NCBI RefSeq assembly: GCF_905475395.1
Contig: NC_058342.1
Location: forward strand, 21,610,640 to 21,674,639
Direction of reading: 5' to 3'
Origin: Chrysoperla carnea
Lineage: Eukaryota; Arthropoda; Insecta; Neuroptera; Chrysopidae
Length of the DNA stretch: 64,000 nt
The notes below the pieces were generated by a model. It did not search any database. It was not told the DNA's origin and saw only the letters and a program-made list of their open reading frames with translations. The position numbers and the translations under genes were made by a program. Shown piece after piece: positions 43,401 through 53,425 of the stretch. Each line of letters begins with the position of its first letter. Within the stretch, counting starts at the first letter, position 1.

Positions 43401-46400
43401 AATTCTCCGTGCAAAACGGTAAGGAGTGGTTAAAATTTGAGCAATACTTTCCAAAACTAGAAAGTACAAGTTTTCAAATTCCATGATTTTTTGCAGAGAT
43501 ACAGGCTATTGGAAATTATGGTAAAATTTTGTGTTAAAAAAATTTTCCTTAAATACTTTGATTCTGTATATTATATTTTCATGTTAAGATTGAATAAGTA
43601 CCCAGAAGTATATTTTCCAATCAATTTTAAATAATGTTGGCTATTCATAAAACTTATAATTAGTGTCCGACCGAAACTGGAATTTCTACCGAAACTGAAC
43701 CTTCGGTATCTGTCTCAGTTGATAGTTAACTATTTGGCTTATTTTTTATACTTATACAGACAGTTAACTCGTGTTAAATAAAATTAAAAGCAATAATTGA
43801 GTTTAATTAAATGAATTTTGCTTTCATACTGTGTTTTCTCACATTTAAAATCAACAAACAAGTATCTCAAGATCAAACACAAATAAATCATAGCGATAGC
43901 AGGCAGTTGTTTCAATGTTTGAGTGGTTAAAATTAATGAAACCAAATCCAAGAACGCATACAGAACACAACACATCAAGGCACAACAAAATAACACCGGA
44001 CTGGCCGGCAAACTCAGCAGACATGAACTCACTCAAAGTTAGCCGAACGACGCGCGATAATTCACGAACACAGAGTTTCGGTGTGGCCGAAAGTTCGGCA
44101 GGTTTACTGCTGAAACCGAAACTGATGCCGAAACTGACCGAACCCGAAACCGAACCTATAGTCGGACACTACTTATAATTAAAATAATTAATTACTAATG
44201 AATAACAAACGTTTCACAAAAGAACCAAAAACGATTGAATGTAATTTTGTGCTAGTAAAACGATCTGTCTATTAATAAATTTAAATGTTTCAGGTAAAGA
44301 TGGTTACATAATACAAACCATAATTGACAAATTAAATGCAAAAGCAATCTACGTAACACATAACGATACTGATTTTATGTTTAATTCAAAATTTAATTCA
44401 TTAAATTTCAATAATTTTCATAAAAAATATGAATTAATTGAGGCATCAAATGATCTGGAACATTTATCTTTAATTATTCCTAAAGCTGAAGTATTGCCAG
44501 TGTTTTTAAATTTTTTTTATAATTTTGGATTAATTTTTATACTATTCGTTGTGATTGGTTTAGTATCATTATATATTTTTATGTCTGGTTTAATTTATTT
44601 TGAATATATATTAAAACCAAGTAAACAATTTCCAAATTTTTATGAAATTTTTGCGTATAATTCATCCGTTATGCATGCATATTATGCGTCAAATTCCACA
44701 AATTTTCCATTTCAATTGAATTCAATACGTTTAGTATTTGTTATGTTAGCATTTACAATGTTTTTTGTTTCAAATATTGTTGGATCAGTAATTATTCAAG
44801 TTTTATCAACGCAAAAATATTACGAAGACATCGATACTTTAAATGAACTATTGTACCATTTTAAAGATAATCAAGATAAAGATTTACAATTTTTTGTAAC
44901 AAATGACGATATGCAACTACTAAAAATATTAAACTTATATAATAATAAATCGATAATTAGTAAACTTTACAATAAAAATTTACAAGTTTTAACGGAATAT
45001 CGTTTTTATCGTCAATTATTAATTGATCGTTCACCAACTATTAATTATAACGCATATGTATTACGGAGTACGTCAGCTCGATTATTTATGAAAAGTCCAA
45101 TTAATTTACGTAGTTCAAAAAAATTGTATCATTTAATGGCAGAACAAGTAATATCGGCTGTACCATTGTGTTATTTAGCAGATACGTAAGTATAAAATGT
45201 CACTATTGAAAGTTTTATTTATTTTTTATACCATGTACGAGTATGACAGAATACATGTGTTAAGCAATGCATCTAAGTGAGAGATATTACATACACGTGT
45301 TGAAGCTTCGATATACGTTGAGATAGTTGTAAGACGCTTGGAGAGTGGGAGTTTCTTAGTTGAACTATAGATGAACTACAACAGATAAGTCAAATATCTG
45401 TCACATTCGGTCAAATATCGGAAATACCTTTTTTTTCATTTTTAATTGTTATAACTTTTTTTATAAGATGAAAAGTGCTTCTAGCACATTTTTTAGACAT
45501 CATTCCGAATCCATCGAGCTATTACATGTATTTTTACGTCCAGTTGTAGGCGTCCTTACGGGAGCACGTGCCCCACTCCTCATTAATTTTCGTATTTTTT
45601 GAAAACATAAAATGGAGATAATTTATTCACTTTACTTTAAAATGGAGATGATTTATTTACTTCTTTACTATTTTGGACCTCTTTAAACACTTAATAAAAA
45701 AAATTGAAATAACTTTTTTACTATATATTATTATATGAAATTTTACATATTCGTTAACATCATAAAAAACGCCTTAAAATATCTAACACCACAAAACAAA
45801 TAGCATACACATTCAAATGAATCATGTTCTTTCTACAAATTAAATGGGTACAAAATATATAGAGCCTTTACAATTACTTACTTTAGGAACTCTCAAGATA
45901 CCAGCGAAAAACCGTCATTTTGCAAGCATGCTGGTCTATTTTTAAAATATGATTTAAGTAAAACTCTTCCATGCATACTACAGTTTTTTGAGATAAGTCT
46001 TTCCTGGCTAATTACCACAACAACGGCTGAAAGGTCACTTTCGTCATTCAGACGTCTGAAAACCTATCTAAGGAGTAAAATGGGCAAAGATAGGCTAGCA
46101 GGATTGGCTTTGATGGCCATTGAAAGACAAACGACAGCTGAGCTTATGTCAGAATTTAACTACAACTTTTTTTTCAATTAACTATCTACTTTTTCTACTA
46201 TTGGTGCCCCCCGAATAATTTGATCCTAGGGACGCTTTTGCGATCAGTATTTCTATTTTTCACTAATTTGAACTTTTTGACTAGATTACAAAAAGATTTC
46301 ACAAACACACATTAATAACAATTATTGATATAAATATTATCGAAGATAATAAATGAGAACTCTAGGATATCTCGAATTAAATTTCGATTTTTGCCCCAAT

Positions 46401-47099
46401 TTTCTAGATCAGTTTTTTGTATTTTATAAATACGTATTTCGACTACCAAGTAGTCATCATCAGTATGAATTAGCTAATCGTAATTACTTTTATTATGTAT
46501 GTTACTCGTTGCTAATTTGGTGGCGGAACGCACGGTGCAGTAGCTAATTCATACTGATGATGACTACTTGGTAGTCGAAATACCTAGCATGTTGATAATT
46601 TTGGCAAAAATCGAAATTTATTAACAATTATTAAGTTTAATGAATTTTTTACAGGAAATCGTCAGTATTTGTGCCATACATAACGCAACTTATTCAACAA
46701 TTCAACGAAAATGGTTTAACAAATTATTGGCGTGAATTAAAACGTAATGAAATATATACAACAACACATAAGTATACAAAATTTATTGATTTTATTGGTA
46801 CTGGTGAGTATCCACCAATCACTGTACATCAAGCTGAAATTATTTTTGCTTTATTATTTTGCGGTTATGGTTTTTCATGCATCATTTTTATCGGTGAATA
46901 TTTATTTTTATATCGTCGAATAATTATTGATGTTATAATTAGTTTTAGTAAATTCATATTATTTAAATTTGGTTATAATTATTACTATTATCCAACACCT
47001 ACAAAAAAATTAATTAGATCAGATCGACCACGAAGTATACAAATTTACAAATTTAACAACAACAAATATTATTATCATAATTTAGGCAAAGTATATTAA
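40432..47099 (+). CDS. Divergent insect ionotropic receptor, IR-A
   Basis: Four coding exons join in frame: 40432-40699, 42221-42637, 44294-45185 and 46655-47099 (phases 1, 1, 2; GT-AG ends), predicting 673 residues. The N-terminus MFRLIIILSSLPFVIHSLQ is a signal peptide. The extracellular S1-like region is followed by membrane segments FFYNFGLIFILFVVIGLVSL and SIRLVFVMLAFTMFFVSNIV. Then comes the receptor-family phrase QVLSTQKYYEDIDTLNELL, an S2-like region, and a last membrane helix near QAEIIFALLFCGYGFSCIIF. Family members are ligand-gated cation channels related to glutamate receptors, used in smell and taste. Introns contain several transposon fragments. Classical glutamate-binding residues are not evident, as usual for divergent IRs. 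Confidence 0.85.
40870..41060 (+). repeat. Interspersed repeat family C in IR-A intron 1
   Basis: Matches 20195-20425 in order: CTACCGTTTTACCATAAAAC, CATTTATTTATATAAATA, TTCATATAAAAAAAT and GGCGCTCATACATCCTTA. Non-coding. Confidence 0.6.
41743..42110. mobile_element. Probable hAT-type MITE in IR-A intron 1
   Basis: The ends TAGCGCCCGACTGAAACTT and, inverted, TAGTATCCGAGTGAAGCTT form imperfect terminal repeats. The flanks ACGATCGT and ACGATACT are plausible decayed 8-bp target duplications. Inside, ATTAATCGGCTTCGGCCAGA has an inverted partner near 41868. It resembles the better preserved element at 43661 in its CCGAAGC-rich composition. It ends only ~110 bp before the splice acceptor of exon 2. 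Confidence 0.5.
42860..43150 (+). repeat. tRNA-derived SINE-like sequence in IR-A intron 2
   Basis: GGTAGCTCAGTTGGTTAAGG (A box, D-arm) and GCGGGTTCGATTCTCGC (B box, T-arm with a possible 5-bp stem) lie about 55 bp apart. The acceptor stem does not pair well, and the anticodon region is too long and irregular for a tRNA gene. A further ~200 bp of non-tRNA sequence follows (GGGCTGGTGTAGTGCATGG, CAGTGTGTCCTTCGTGGGCA). This is the head-plus-body layout of a SINE. It could alternatively be a tRNA pseudogene. Confidence 0.5.
43661..44171. mobile_element. hAT MITE with 8-bp target duplication in IR-A intron 2
   Basis: The 511-bp element starts TAGTGTCCGAC and ends GTCGGACACTA, perfect 11-bp terminal inverted repeats. 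It is flanked on both sides by CTTATAAT (43653-43660 and 44172-44179), an exact 8-bp duplication typical of hAT elements. Subterminal regions carry several CCGAAACTG-type repeats in opposite orientations. Open frames on both strands (43784-44178) have no transposase features. It is non-autonomous and ends about 120 bp before exon 3 of IR-A. Confidence 0.9.
45225..45400 (+). repeat. Copy of the non-autonomous element that is split by Copia at 48.9-53.5 kb
   Basis: GAATACATGTGTTAAGCAAT, GCATCTAAGTGAGAGATATT, CGTGTTGAAGCTTCGATATA and GAACTACAACAGATAAG match, in order, sequences at 48908-48946 and 53431-53530. Here they are uninterrupted, so this copy serves as a related empty site for the Copia insertion. 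It is truncated at its left end and lies in IR-A intron 3. Confidence 0.7.
45410..45560 (+). repeat. Interspersed repeat family E
   Basis: Shares AATTGTTATAACTTTTT, GCTTCTAGCACATTTTT and AGACATCATTCCGAATCC with 48445-48530. An inverted relative lies at 48205-48255. Non-coding. Confidence 0.5.
45966..46181 (+). pseudogene. hAT transposase C-terminal (dimerisation) fragment in IR-A intron 3
   Basis: The plus-strand frame reads LQFFEISLSWLITTTTAERS, then FRRLKTYLRSKMGKDRLAG and LALMAIERQTTAELMSEF, and ends at TAA (46179-46181). This is the hAT family C-terminal dimerisation region: T-T-A-x-x-E-R-S-F-S-x-x-R-R-L-K-T-Y-L-R, then RL-x-x-LAL. About 65 residues remain, and nothing upstream in the intron supplies the catalytic part. 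It is a fragment in the sense orientation. Confidence 0.75.
46372..46620. repeat. Hairpin with perfect 43-bp arms in IR-A intron 3
   Basis: Arms 46434-46476 and 46541-46583 are perfect reverse complements, with a 64-bp loop. Outer arms (ATTAAATTTCGATTTTTGCC near 46376 and its complement near 46600) extend the foldback to ~245 bp. The right arm contains CTGATGA, a 6-bp stem (GACTAC/GTAGTC) and GAAA, recalling a hammerhead ribozyme core, though one extra base follows CTGATGA. The left arm carries the same on the minus strand. It ends ~35 bp before the last IR-A exon. Confidence 0.8.
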
Positions 47100-47117
47100 G
47101 ATACAGATACAAAGTTG

Positions 47118-48112
47118 CAGGCCCGTGCGCAGTAATTATCCAAGGGAGGCGTCCAAACTTTTGTTCGGCATGTAAGGTCCTAAAGTCAATAAAAACAAAA
47201 AATCCTTTTTTCGAGTAAAATAACATTTAATTAGGTCAAAACGTGATATTCAGTCACTGTTTTTCAATAAGTAATTCTGCGAGGTACAGAAAAAAACTTT
47301 TCCAAAACTCTGTGTGCCTCTACAACACGATGTATATTGAGCGAGGACTAAACCGTTTAGCCGATCTTCAGGCATTGTCGATCTAAGATATGTATTGAGA
47401 CGGCGCAAGAACAAGGTTGAAAAAAAGCGTTAATTCGTTGCTGTTGTCTCAGGCAAAACTTCCAGAACGCGAATCATTTAAAAGACATTTGGAAACGCAT
47501 CCTTATTACAAATATCGAGTGCTTCGAGTCAATTTTTACACTATCCGGCAATATGTTTTCGCCAAAGTTCAACTTCGTCAACTCAGGTGTAACGGGAATC
47601 ATCGTGCAAAATTAATTATTCTAGTTCAAAAAATCGAGTTTTCATCGAAATATTTCATTTTATTGAGAAAGAGACAAGCTAAATTTGATAAATTTGACTA
47701 TTGCGATGATTCAAAATTCGATCTATAACCTTCAACTGAATCAGTCTGTATATTCGAACGTTGAGTCTGTTATGACGCGAATCTTAGCTTCCGCATTTTT
47801 ATGTAGTATTCATCGCAGATATAACACATGATTTTTGAAAATTTTCCCGAACTCCTCTGCATTAGTTCCTCTTTTTTCAATTAAAATACTTTTCGCAGCA
47901 TCAGCTAGTTCGACATCCTCGTCAAGATCCAGGTTTTTTGTTTGAAGTACTCGATTCAAAGACAAAACCAAATAATGTACTGAGCTCAAAATATTCATGG
48001 ATATCTGATTCGTCAGTAGAAATGCGTCTCATAAATGTTCAAAATTTATGTGGACAGATTTTCAATGGAAGGGGTTTTGACCCCCAAATCCCTTCCCTTG
48101 CGCTCGGGCCTG
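47118..48112. mobile_element. hAT element inserted immediately after IR-A
   Basis: Terminal inverted repeats CAGGCCCGTGCGCA and, inverted, CAGGCCCGAGCGCA bound 995 bp. CAAAGTTG is present at 47110-47117 and 48113-48120, an exact 8-bp duplication. Internally, the minus-strand frame 47998-47810 (SLNRVLQTKNLDLDEDVELA) looks like a piece of a hAT transposase, but stops and deletions break the rest. The element starts 18 bp after the IR-A stop codon, so it interrupts the receptor's 3' untranslated region. It is a deletion derivative of an autonomous element. Confidence 0.9.
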
Positions 48113-48204
48113 CAAAGTTGTTACAAATAATTGTAAAAATAGAGTGTGAATGCCACAAAAATGCTATTATAGTCTGGTCAACAATTGGTGAATTATCGAA
48201 ATAA

Positions 48205-48555
48205 AGATCATAAAAATACGTGTGATACTTCGTTAGATTTGGAATGATGTCTAACTTTCTAGAATCTATAGAGGAAAATTTCGAACAATCAAAATACTAT
48301 TTGAACGAAAACGACTATACTGTTGAACAGACTGGTTGCTCTCATACAAAAAAACACACATCAAAAAATAACTTGTGTTTAATGTGCTAAATAAATAAAA
48401 TTACGTAAAACTTTAGCGACGGCCCAAACACCTTTTTTTACATCCTTAATTGTTTATAACTTTTGCAATTTTTTATGTTCTGAAAAACGCTTCTGGCATA
48501 TTTTTCAGACATTATTCCAAATCCAACAAGCTATCACACGTATTTTTATGGCCAT
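48205..48555. repeat. Inverted repeat of family E
   Basis: ATAAAAATACGTGTGATACT near 48210 continues to GGAATGATGTC and is the inverted form of GACATTATTCCAAATCC...ATCACACGTATTTTTATGG at 48507-48553 (quoted in parts). Arms of about 45 bp are separated by ~250 bp. Confidence 0.65.
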
Positions 48556-48951
48556 TATTTGTATAATCCACCAATTTGAACTTATTGATCAGACTATTAG
48601 TATGTGTTTTTGATAATAACATGGCTGTAAAATGTAGGCTGTTTTTCAATACATACATACACGTCTGACTATAGAAAAATAAATTATAAATTACTTGGAT
48701 AAAATAAAATGAGAGATGTCTTGAAACATCCGGTAACAACTATCTTCCTTTCGTTATTGTAATGAAGTAAATAAAATGTGAGCATAAAAAGAGGTTTTTA
48801 AGTACATGCGCGATTGGCGACAGTGCTGCTCAGCAAGGTTCAAATAAATACGGACATATAAAGTGTGTTCGATTTACATCTAGGCATATAAATATCACGA
48901 GTATGACTGAATACATGCGTTAAGTAATGCATCTAAGTGAGAGGTATTATA

Positions 48952-49176
48952 TCTTGGAATGTCGGTTTTGATGATCACAGGATAATTGAAATAACACAAG
49001 TAATAATTAATGATTTGTAATTAAAGTAAAAATAAACTGAAAATGTACAACTCTGTTACATTATGTATATTGACAACTAAAAATATAAGGCGGCTTTTTT
49101 TACACTAGTGCCAACTTAATAATAACACATATTTTTATTAATAGAATGTGTACAAAATAATTTTCTCATTCCAACA
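48952..49176 (-). repeat. Copia 3' LTR (left on the plus strand)
   Basis: This 225-bp LTR ends, in plus orientation, CATTCCAACA and is preceded by target duplication TTATA (48947-48951). In element orientation it begins TGTTGGAATG. Adjacent inside is the polypurine tract AGTGGGAG (complement of 49177-49184). It is identical to the other LTR except for one base near its outer end (TCTTGG here, TTTTGG there). Confidence 0.9.
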
Positions 49177-49190
49177 CTCCCACTAGAAAA

Positions 49191-52100
49191 TTATTTTTCT
49201 AGCTCTTCTTTAAACCCCGTTACTCCCATGCCACTAACACATTTGACATGTTTTGTCTGAACTAACCCTTTCGTTAAGACGTCCGCTAACATACTATTAG
49301 TGTCTGTTGGCACCAATTTTATATCCTCAGATATAATTCTTTCGCGTATATAATGATGTCGAATATCAATATGTTTGGTTCGACTATGATGAGCATTAGA
49401 ATGCGCTAAATCAATTGCACTTCGGTTATCACAGAAAATAACCGTCGGAGAGCACGGACCTAGCTTAAACTCTTTGCTAAAATTTTTAAGCCACATGGCT
49501 TCTTGTGTGGCTGCCGCTAAGGCCATGTATTCAGCTTCGGCTGTCGATAAAGCGACAGTGATTTGCTTTTTAGTTGACCAAGTTATGGGACCACCTTGGA
49601 ATTTAAAAACGTATCCCGTAACTGACCTTCTTTCATCTACATCACTCGCCCAATCGGCATCGCAATAGCCAACTAGATCGTCAGTTTCATCTTTACAAAA
49701 TTCTAATTTATAGTTCGCAGTCCCTTTCAAATATTTAAAAATTCTTTTCACTGCATTCCAGTGAGGTTTTCCTGGGTTATTATTGAACCTCGAAACTACA
49801 CTAACCGCGAACGCAATATCTGGCCGAGTGCCATGTGCAGCATATAAGAGGCTTCCAACAGCTTGTTGATATGGAATGTTCAACATTTCTTTCGCTTCAT
49901 CAGGCGTTTTCGGAGACATATTTTTGGAAAGTTTTTGATTCGTATCTAATGGCGTACTTATTGGATTGCAATCCGACATATTGAATTTATTTAAAATGTC
50001 TTCAATATATTTTTTCTGACCAATCCATAGTTTTCCTTTGGAACGATCCCGAGAAATTTCGAAACCTAGACAATGTTTCGCTTCACCAACATCTTTCATT
50101 TTAAATCTAGAGCTCAATTGGAGTTTTAAATGACTTTTGAAAGTAGAATCATTAGAAAAAATCAGTAAGTCGTCTACATATACGGCCACAAATGTCAGTT
50201 TTTTTTCTTTGATTTTGTAATATACGCATGAATCGGTCCTACTCCTCGTGAGTCCCGCTTGAAGGAGACAATCATTCAATTTATTGTTCCACTCCCTGCT
50301 AGATTGTTTTAAACCGTAAATAGTTTTTCGGAGTCGGCAAGCTTTGTCATTGACTTCAAACATTTCGGGTTGTGACATATATATTTCTTCAGATAAATCG
50401 CCTTGCAAAAAGGCACTGACAGCATCCATCTGATCTATGCATAAGTCATATCGCACAGCCAGAGCCATAAGGTATCGAATTGAGCTATATCTTACTACAG
50501 GTGAGTAAGTTTCATCGTAATCGATCCCTGGTTTCTGGGCGCAACCTTTCACAACCAGTCTAGCTTTGTACTGAACTTTCCCTGTCCCTGAACGTTTAGT
50601 TTTGAAAACCCACTTTGATTTAATGACGTTTTTATTAATCGGAACGTCAATCAAATCCCAAGTGTGGTTTGCTATTAACGAGTCGTACTCGTCTTTCATA
50701 GCTAACTTCCACTCATTTGCATCGGGCCTGGTTAGAGCTTCTTCCACGGATATTGGATCAAAGTTAGTTGATTTTGTCATGTATAACAGAAAATCATCCA
50801 ATACTTTAGGTTTTTTAGGTCGCTCAGATCGGCGTAGATCTGTAGAAGTGCTATCTGCGGAATGTATTGCTTCCTGTGGAAATTCGAAGGTCGGGTCTTC
50901 CAAAGAATTTTCAGAGAAATATGTACTTGAGTCATCACTTTCTGCAACAAAGTCACTTTCTCCCACTTCAAGTACATCTTCATTAAAATTATTGTCTATG
51001 TCCAGAGGACTACCTCCCACTAAATCTAAATTTACAGTATCAACATCGGTTTTCTTAGAAATATTATCATTTTCCAAAAAAACTACATCTCGAGAGATGT
51101 GGGTACGTCTCGATTTGGGTTCATATAAACGATATCCTTTACAGTTTGAGCTGTATCCTACAAAAACACATTCTTTGGATTTTTGATCAAGTTTCCTGCG
51201 GTTTTGTTTGGGTATGTGCATGATTGCCTTGCAACCAAAAATTTTTAAGTGATCTAGTTTCACTTTAGTACCTGACCAAACTTCCTCAGGGATGCCATTA
51301 GATAAAGATTTTGTGGGTGACCTATTAATTAAATAAACGGCTGTGGAAACCGCTTCTGCCCAAAATTCTTTCCCTAAACCTGAATCTAATAACATGCACC
51401 GGACCTTTTCTACAATTGTTCTATTCATACGCTCAGCTAGCCCATTTTGCTGCGGAGTATGCGGTGTAGACAATTGGTGCTGTATTCCTGATTGTTGTAA
51501 GAAACGAGTAAAATCATTCGAGCAATATTCTCCCCCATTGTCTGTACGCAAAATTTTAATTTTATAACCGGATTGATTTTCAACAAATGCTTTGAAATTT
51601 TTAAAATGTTCAAATACTTCACTTTTATTTTTAAGAGTGAAAACAAAAACTTTATGAGTAAAATCATCAATGAATGTTAAAAAATATCGTGCACCACCTA
51701 ACGAAACACTCTCCATTGGACCGCACAAATCCGAATGCACTAACTCTAAAATATTTTTAGCACGGGTTCCTGCGTTTTTGAACGGTTTCAGTGTTTGTTT
51801 ACCTTTTACACATATTACGCACTTATCGCAATTATATTCGGAGGAATTTACGTTTGAAACATTTTCAATACATTTAAGTTTTTTCATATATTCATAGTTG
51901 AGATGTCCTAGTCGACGGTGCCATAAATCCATTATATTTGACTTGGTAAGTAACGATTGGTTAATACTAGGTTCACAATCAAGTTTATAAATATTGTCTA
52001 TTAAACTAGCACTAGCTATTTGAAAACCATCACTGTCAAGAATACGACAACCTTTATTATCAAAAATCACAGTGTTTCCTTGTTTAACAGTTTGACTGAC

Positions 52101-53093
52101 AGATAGTAAATTAGCTGATAAATCCGGAACATAAAGCACATCCTTGATGTTGACGGAAACATTATTTAAGTTTACTTCTGTACTTCCAATCCCTTTTACA
52201 TTAATTCGATGACTATTTGCTACCATAATGTCAGCAACACTTGCAGATTTTAAATTTTGAACTTTGGTGTGCGACATGTGAGCTGAAGCGCCGGAATCAA
52301 CGAACCAGCTGTTATTTTTTGAGTTGGATGTATTGAAACATGATAATAAAGTCGTCTGCTTATTTTTTACGTAATTTGAATTGTTTACTTTCTTACGTGA
52401 ACAGTGTTTTGAAATATGCCCATATCCATTACAATTAAAACATCTCGGACCCTTGGTTTGTTGATTTGTGTTTCTATATTGATGCTTATTGTAATTTTGC
52501 TGTTTGTTGTATAATGCCACGGAGTTTGTAGGTTTATTGTTTTTCACTTCTTGTAGTAGCTTTGTTTTAACAGAATCAGCCGTCAGTGGGATTCCAGAAC
52601 TTTCAATGGCCATGATCATAGGTTTATATTCATCCGGTAAACCAGCCAATAAAAATGTTCCCAACCATTCATCAGTTATTTCAAAATTTATGTCGTTTAA
52701 TTTTTGAGCGGTTGACATAATTTTTCCTACATAGTCTTCTACGGATTCGCAACTTTCAAGATTTGTGGTTATTAAAGTTCGAATAAGACTGACTTTGCGT
52801 GCAAGTCCAGAATCATGAAACGTTATTTTAAGTTTATCCCAAACTGCTTTCGCAGTATTTGCATTTTGAATGTGCACATAATTGATGGGATCAATACACA
52901 GAATAATTTTTGATTTGGCTTTAACATCGCGCCTGATCTTTTTTTCTTCATCAGCGGTAGAATCGGTACCGAGAACACATGTCCAAAGATCTTCTAATTC
53001 CAAAAAAGTTCGAATGGAAAATTGCCACGTGTTATAATTTTCCCTACCTTTAAGTTTTTCAATAACCGGTAAGTTGTTTCCAGACATTTTCAC
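49191..53093 (-). CDS. Copia gag-pol polyprotein, intact 1300-residue ORF
   Basis: A single uninterrupted frame encodes, in order: a Copia-type Gag (GRENYNTWQFSIRTFLEL); a CCHC zinc knuckle near residue 220 (CFNCNGYGHISKHC); an aspartic protease (WFVDSGASAHMS) near residue 265; an integrase zinc region (WHRRLGHLNY...CDKCVICVKGK) and DDE core (HSDLCGPM, RTDNGGEY); a reverse transcriptase with YVDDLLIF; and RNase H ending YIRERIISEDIKL. The integrase-before-RT order defines the Ty1/Copia group. No stop or frameshift is visible, so the element may be active. It directs its own transposition in virus-like particles. A second in-frame ATG lies two codons downstream. Confidence 0.95.
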   Translation of the reverse strand: MKMSGNNLPVIEKLKGRENYNTWQFSIRTFLELEDLWTCVLGTDSTADEEKKIRRDVKAKSKIILCIDPINYVHIQNANTAKAVWDKLKITFHDSGLARKVSLIRTLITTNLESCESVEDYVGKIMSTAQKLNDINFEITDEWLGTFLLAGLPDEYKPMIMAIESSGIPLTADSVKTKLLQEVKNNKPTNSVALYNKQQNYNKHQYRNTNQQTKGPRCFNCNGYGHISKHCSRKKVNNSNYVKNKQTTLLSCFNTSNSKNNSWFVDSGASAHMSHTKVQNLKSASVADIMVANSHRINVKGIGSTEVNLNNVSVNIKDVLYVPDLSANLLSVSQTVKQGNTVIFDNKGCRILDSDGFQIASASLIDNIYKLDCEPSINQSLLTKSNIMDLWHRRLGHLNYEYMKKLKCIENVSNVNSSEYNCDKCVICVKGKQTLKPFKNAGTRAKNILELVHSDLCGPMESVSLGGARYFLTFIDDFTHKVFVFTLKNKSEVFEHFKNFKAFVENQSGYKIKILRTDNGGEYCSNDFTRFLQQSGIQHQLSTPHTPQQNGLAERMNRTIVEKVRCMLLDSGLGKEFWAEAVSTAVYLINRSPTKSLSNGIPEEVWSGTKVKLDHLKIFGCKAIMHIPKQNRRKLDQKSKECVFVGYSSNCKGYRLYEPKSRRTHISRDVVFLENDNISKKTDVDTVNLDLVGGSPLDIDNNFNEDVLEVGESDFVAESDDSSTYFSENSLEDPTFEFPQEAIHSADSTSTDLRRSERPKKPKVLDDFLLYMTKSTNFDPISVEEALTRPDANEWKLAMKDEYDSLIANHTWDLIDVPINKNVIKSKWVFKTKRSGTGKVQYKARLVVKGCAQKPGIDYDETYSPVVRYSSIRYLMALAVRYDLCIDQMDAVSAFLQGDLSEEIYMSQPEMFEVNDKACRLRKTIYGLKQSSREWNNKLNDCLLQAGLTRSRTDSCVYYKIKEKKLTFVAVYVDDLLIFSNDSTFKSHLKLQLSSRFKMKDVGEAKHCLGFEISRDRSKGKLWIGQKKYIEDILNKFNMSDCNPISTPLDTNQKLSKNMSPKTPDEAKEMLNIPYQQAVGSLLYAAHGTRPDIAFAVSVVSRFNNNPGKPHWNAVKRIFKYLKGTANYKLEFCKDETDDLVGYCDADWASDVDERRSVTGYVFKFQGGPITWSTKKQITVALSTAEAEYMALAAATQEAMWLKNFSKEFKLGPCSPTVIFCDNRSAIDLAHSNAHHSRTKHIDIRHHYIRERIISEDIKLVPTDTNSMLADVLTKGLVQTKHVKCVSGMGVTGFKEELEK

Positions 53094-53190
53094 GTGTATA
53101 AAAACGGATACACTTCACTAATTACTTCGCTAACGGATACACTACTTGAGGTTAAATTTTCAGTGTCACCAAAAAATATCCAATTTAAAG

Positions 53191-53200
53191 GCCCATAACC
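53191..53200 (-). other. Copia primer-binding site
   Basis: GGTTATGGGC on the minus strand abuts the 5' LTR end and is complementary to an internal part of initiator tRNA-Met, the half-molecule primer known for Copia. Confidence 0.7.
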
Positions 53201-53425
53201 TTTTGGAATGTCGGTTTTGATGATCACAGGATAATTGAAATAACACAAGTAATAATTAATGATTTGTAATTAAAGTAAAAATAAACTGAAAATGTACAAC
53301 TCTGTTACATTATGTATATTGACAACTAAAAATATAAGGCGGCTTTTTTTACACTAGTGCCAACTTAATAATAACACATATTTTTATTAATAGAATGTGT
53401 ACAAAATAATTTTCTCATTCCAACA
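53201..53425 (-). repeat. Copia 5' LTR (right on the plus strand)
   Basis: The 5' LTR in element orientation; promoter and polyadenylation functions are expected here by family. It is followed on the plus strand by target duplication TTATA (53426-53430). Confidence 0.9.

Larger units (their letters stand above)
48952..53425 (-). mobile_element. Full-length Copia LTR retrotransposon
   Basis: Two 225-bp LTRs (48952-49176 and 53201-53425) flank an intact gag-pol frame on the minus strand. TTATA duplications occur at 48947-48951 and 53426-53430. The primer-binding site adjacent to the 5' LTR, GGTTATGGGC (complement of 53191-53200), fits the initiator-methionine tRNA fragment used by Copia. One visible LTR difference indicates a very recent insertion. 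The target was a non-autonomous inverted-repeat element lying between the two receptor genes. Confidence 0.95.

Noticed and set aside
43784..44178. ORFs on both strands
   Set aside because: They lie inside a hAT MITE whose ends and target duplication are clear; no transposase motif.
47417..47728. 103-codon plus-strand ORF
   Set aside because: It lies inside the hAT element in the orientation opposite to the transposase-like piece; likely non-coding.
50602..51186. 194-codon plus-strand ORF within Copia
   Set aside because: It is the antisense shadow of the long gag-pol frame; no independent start or domain signal.
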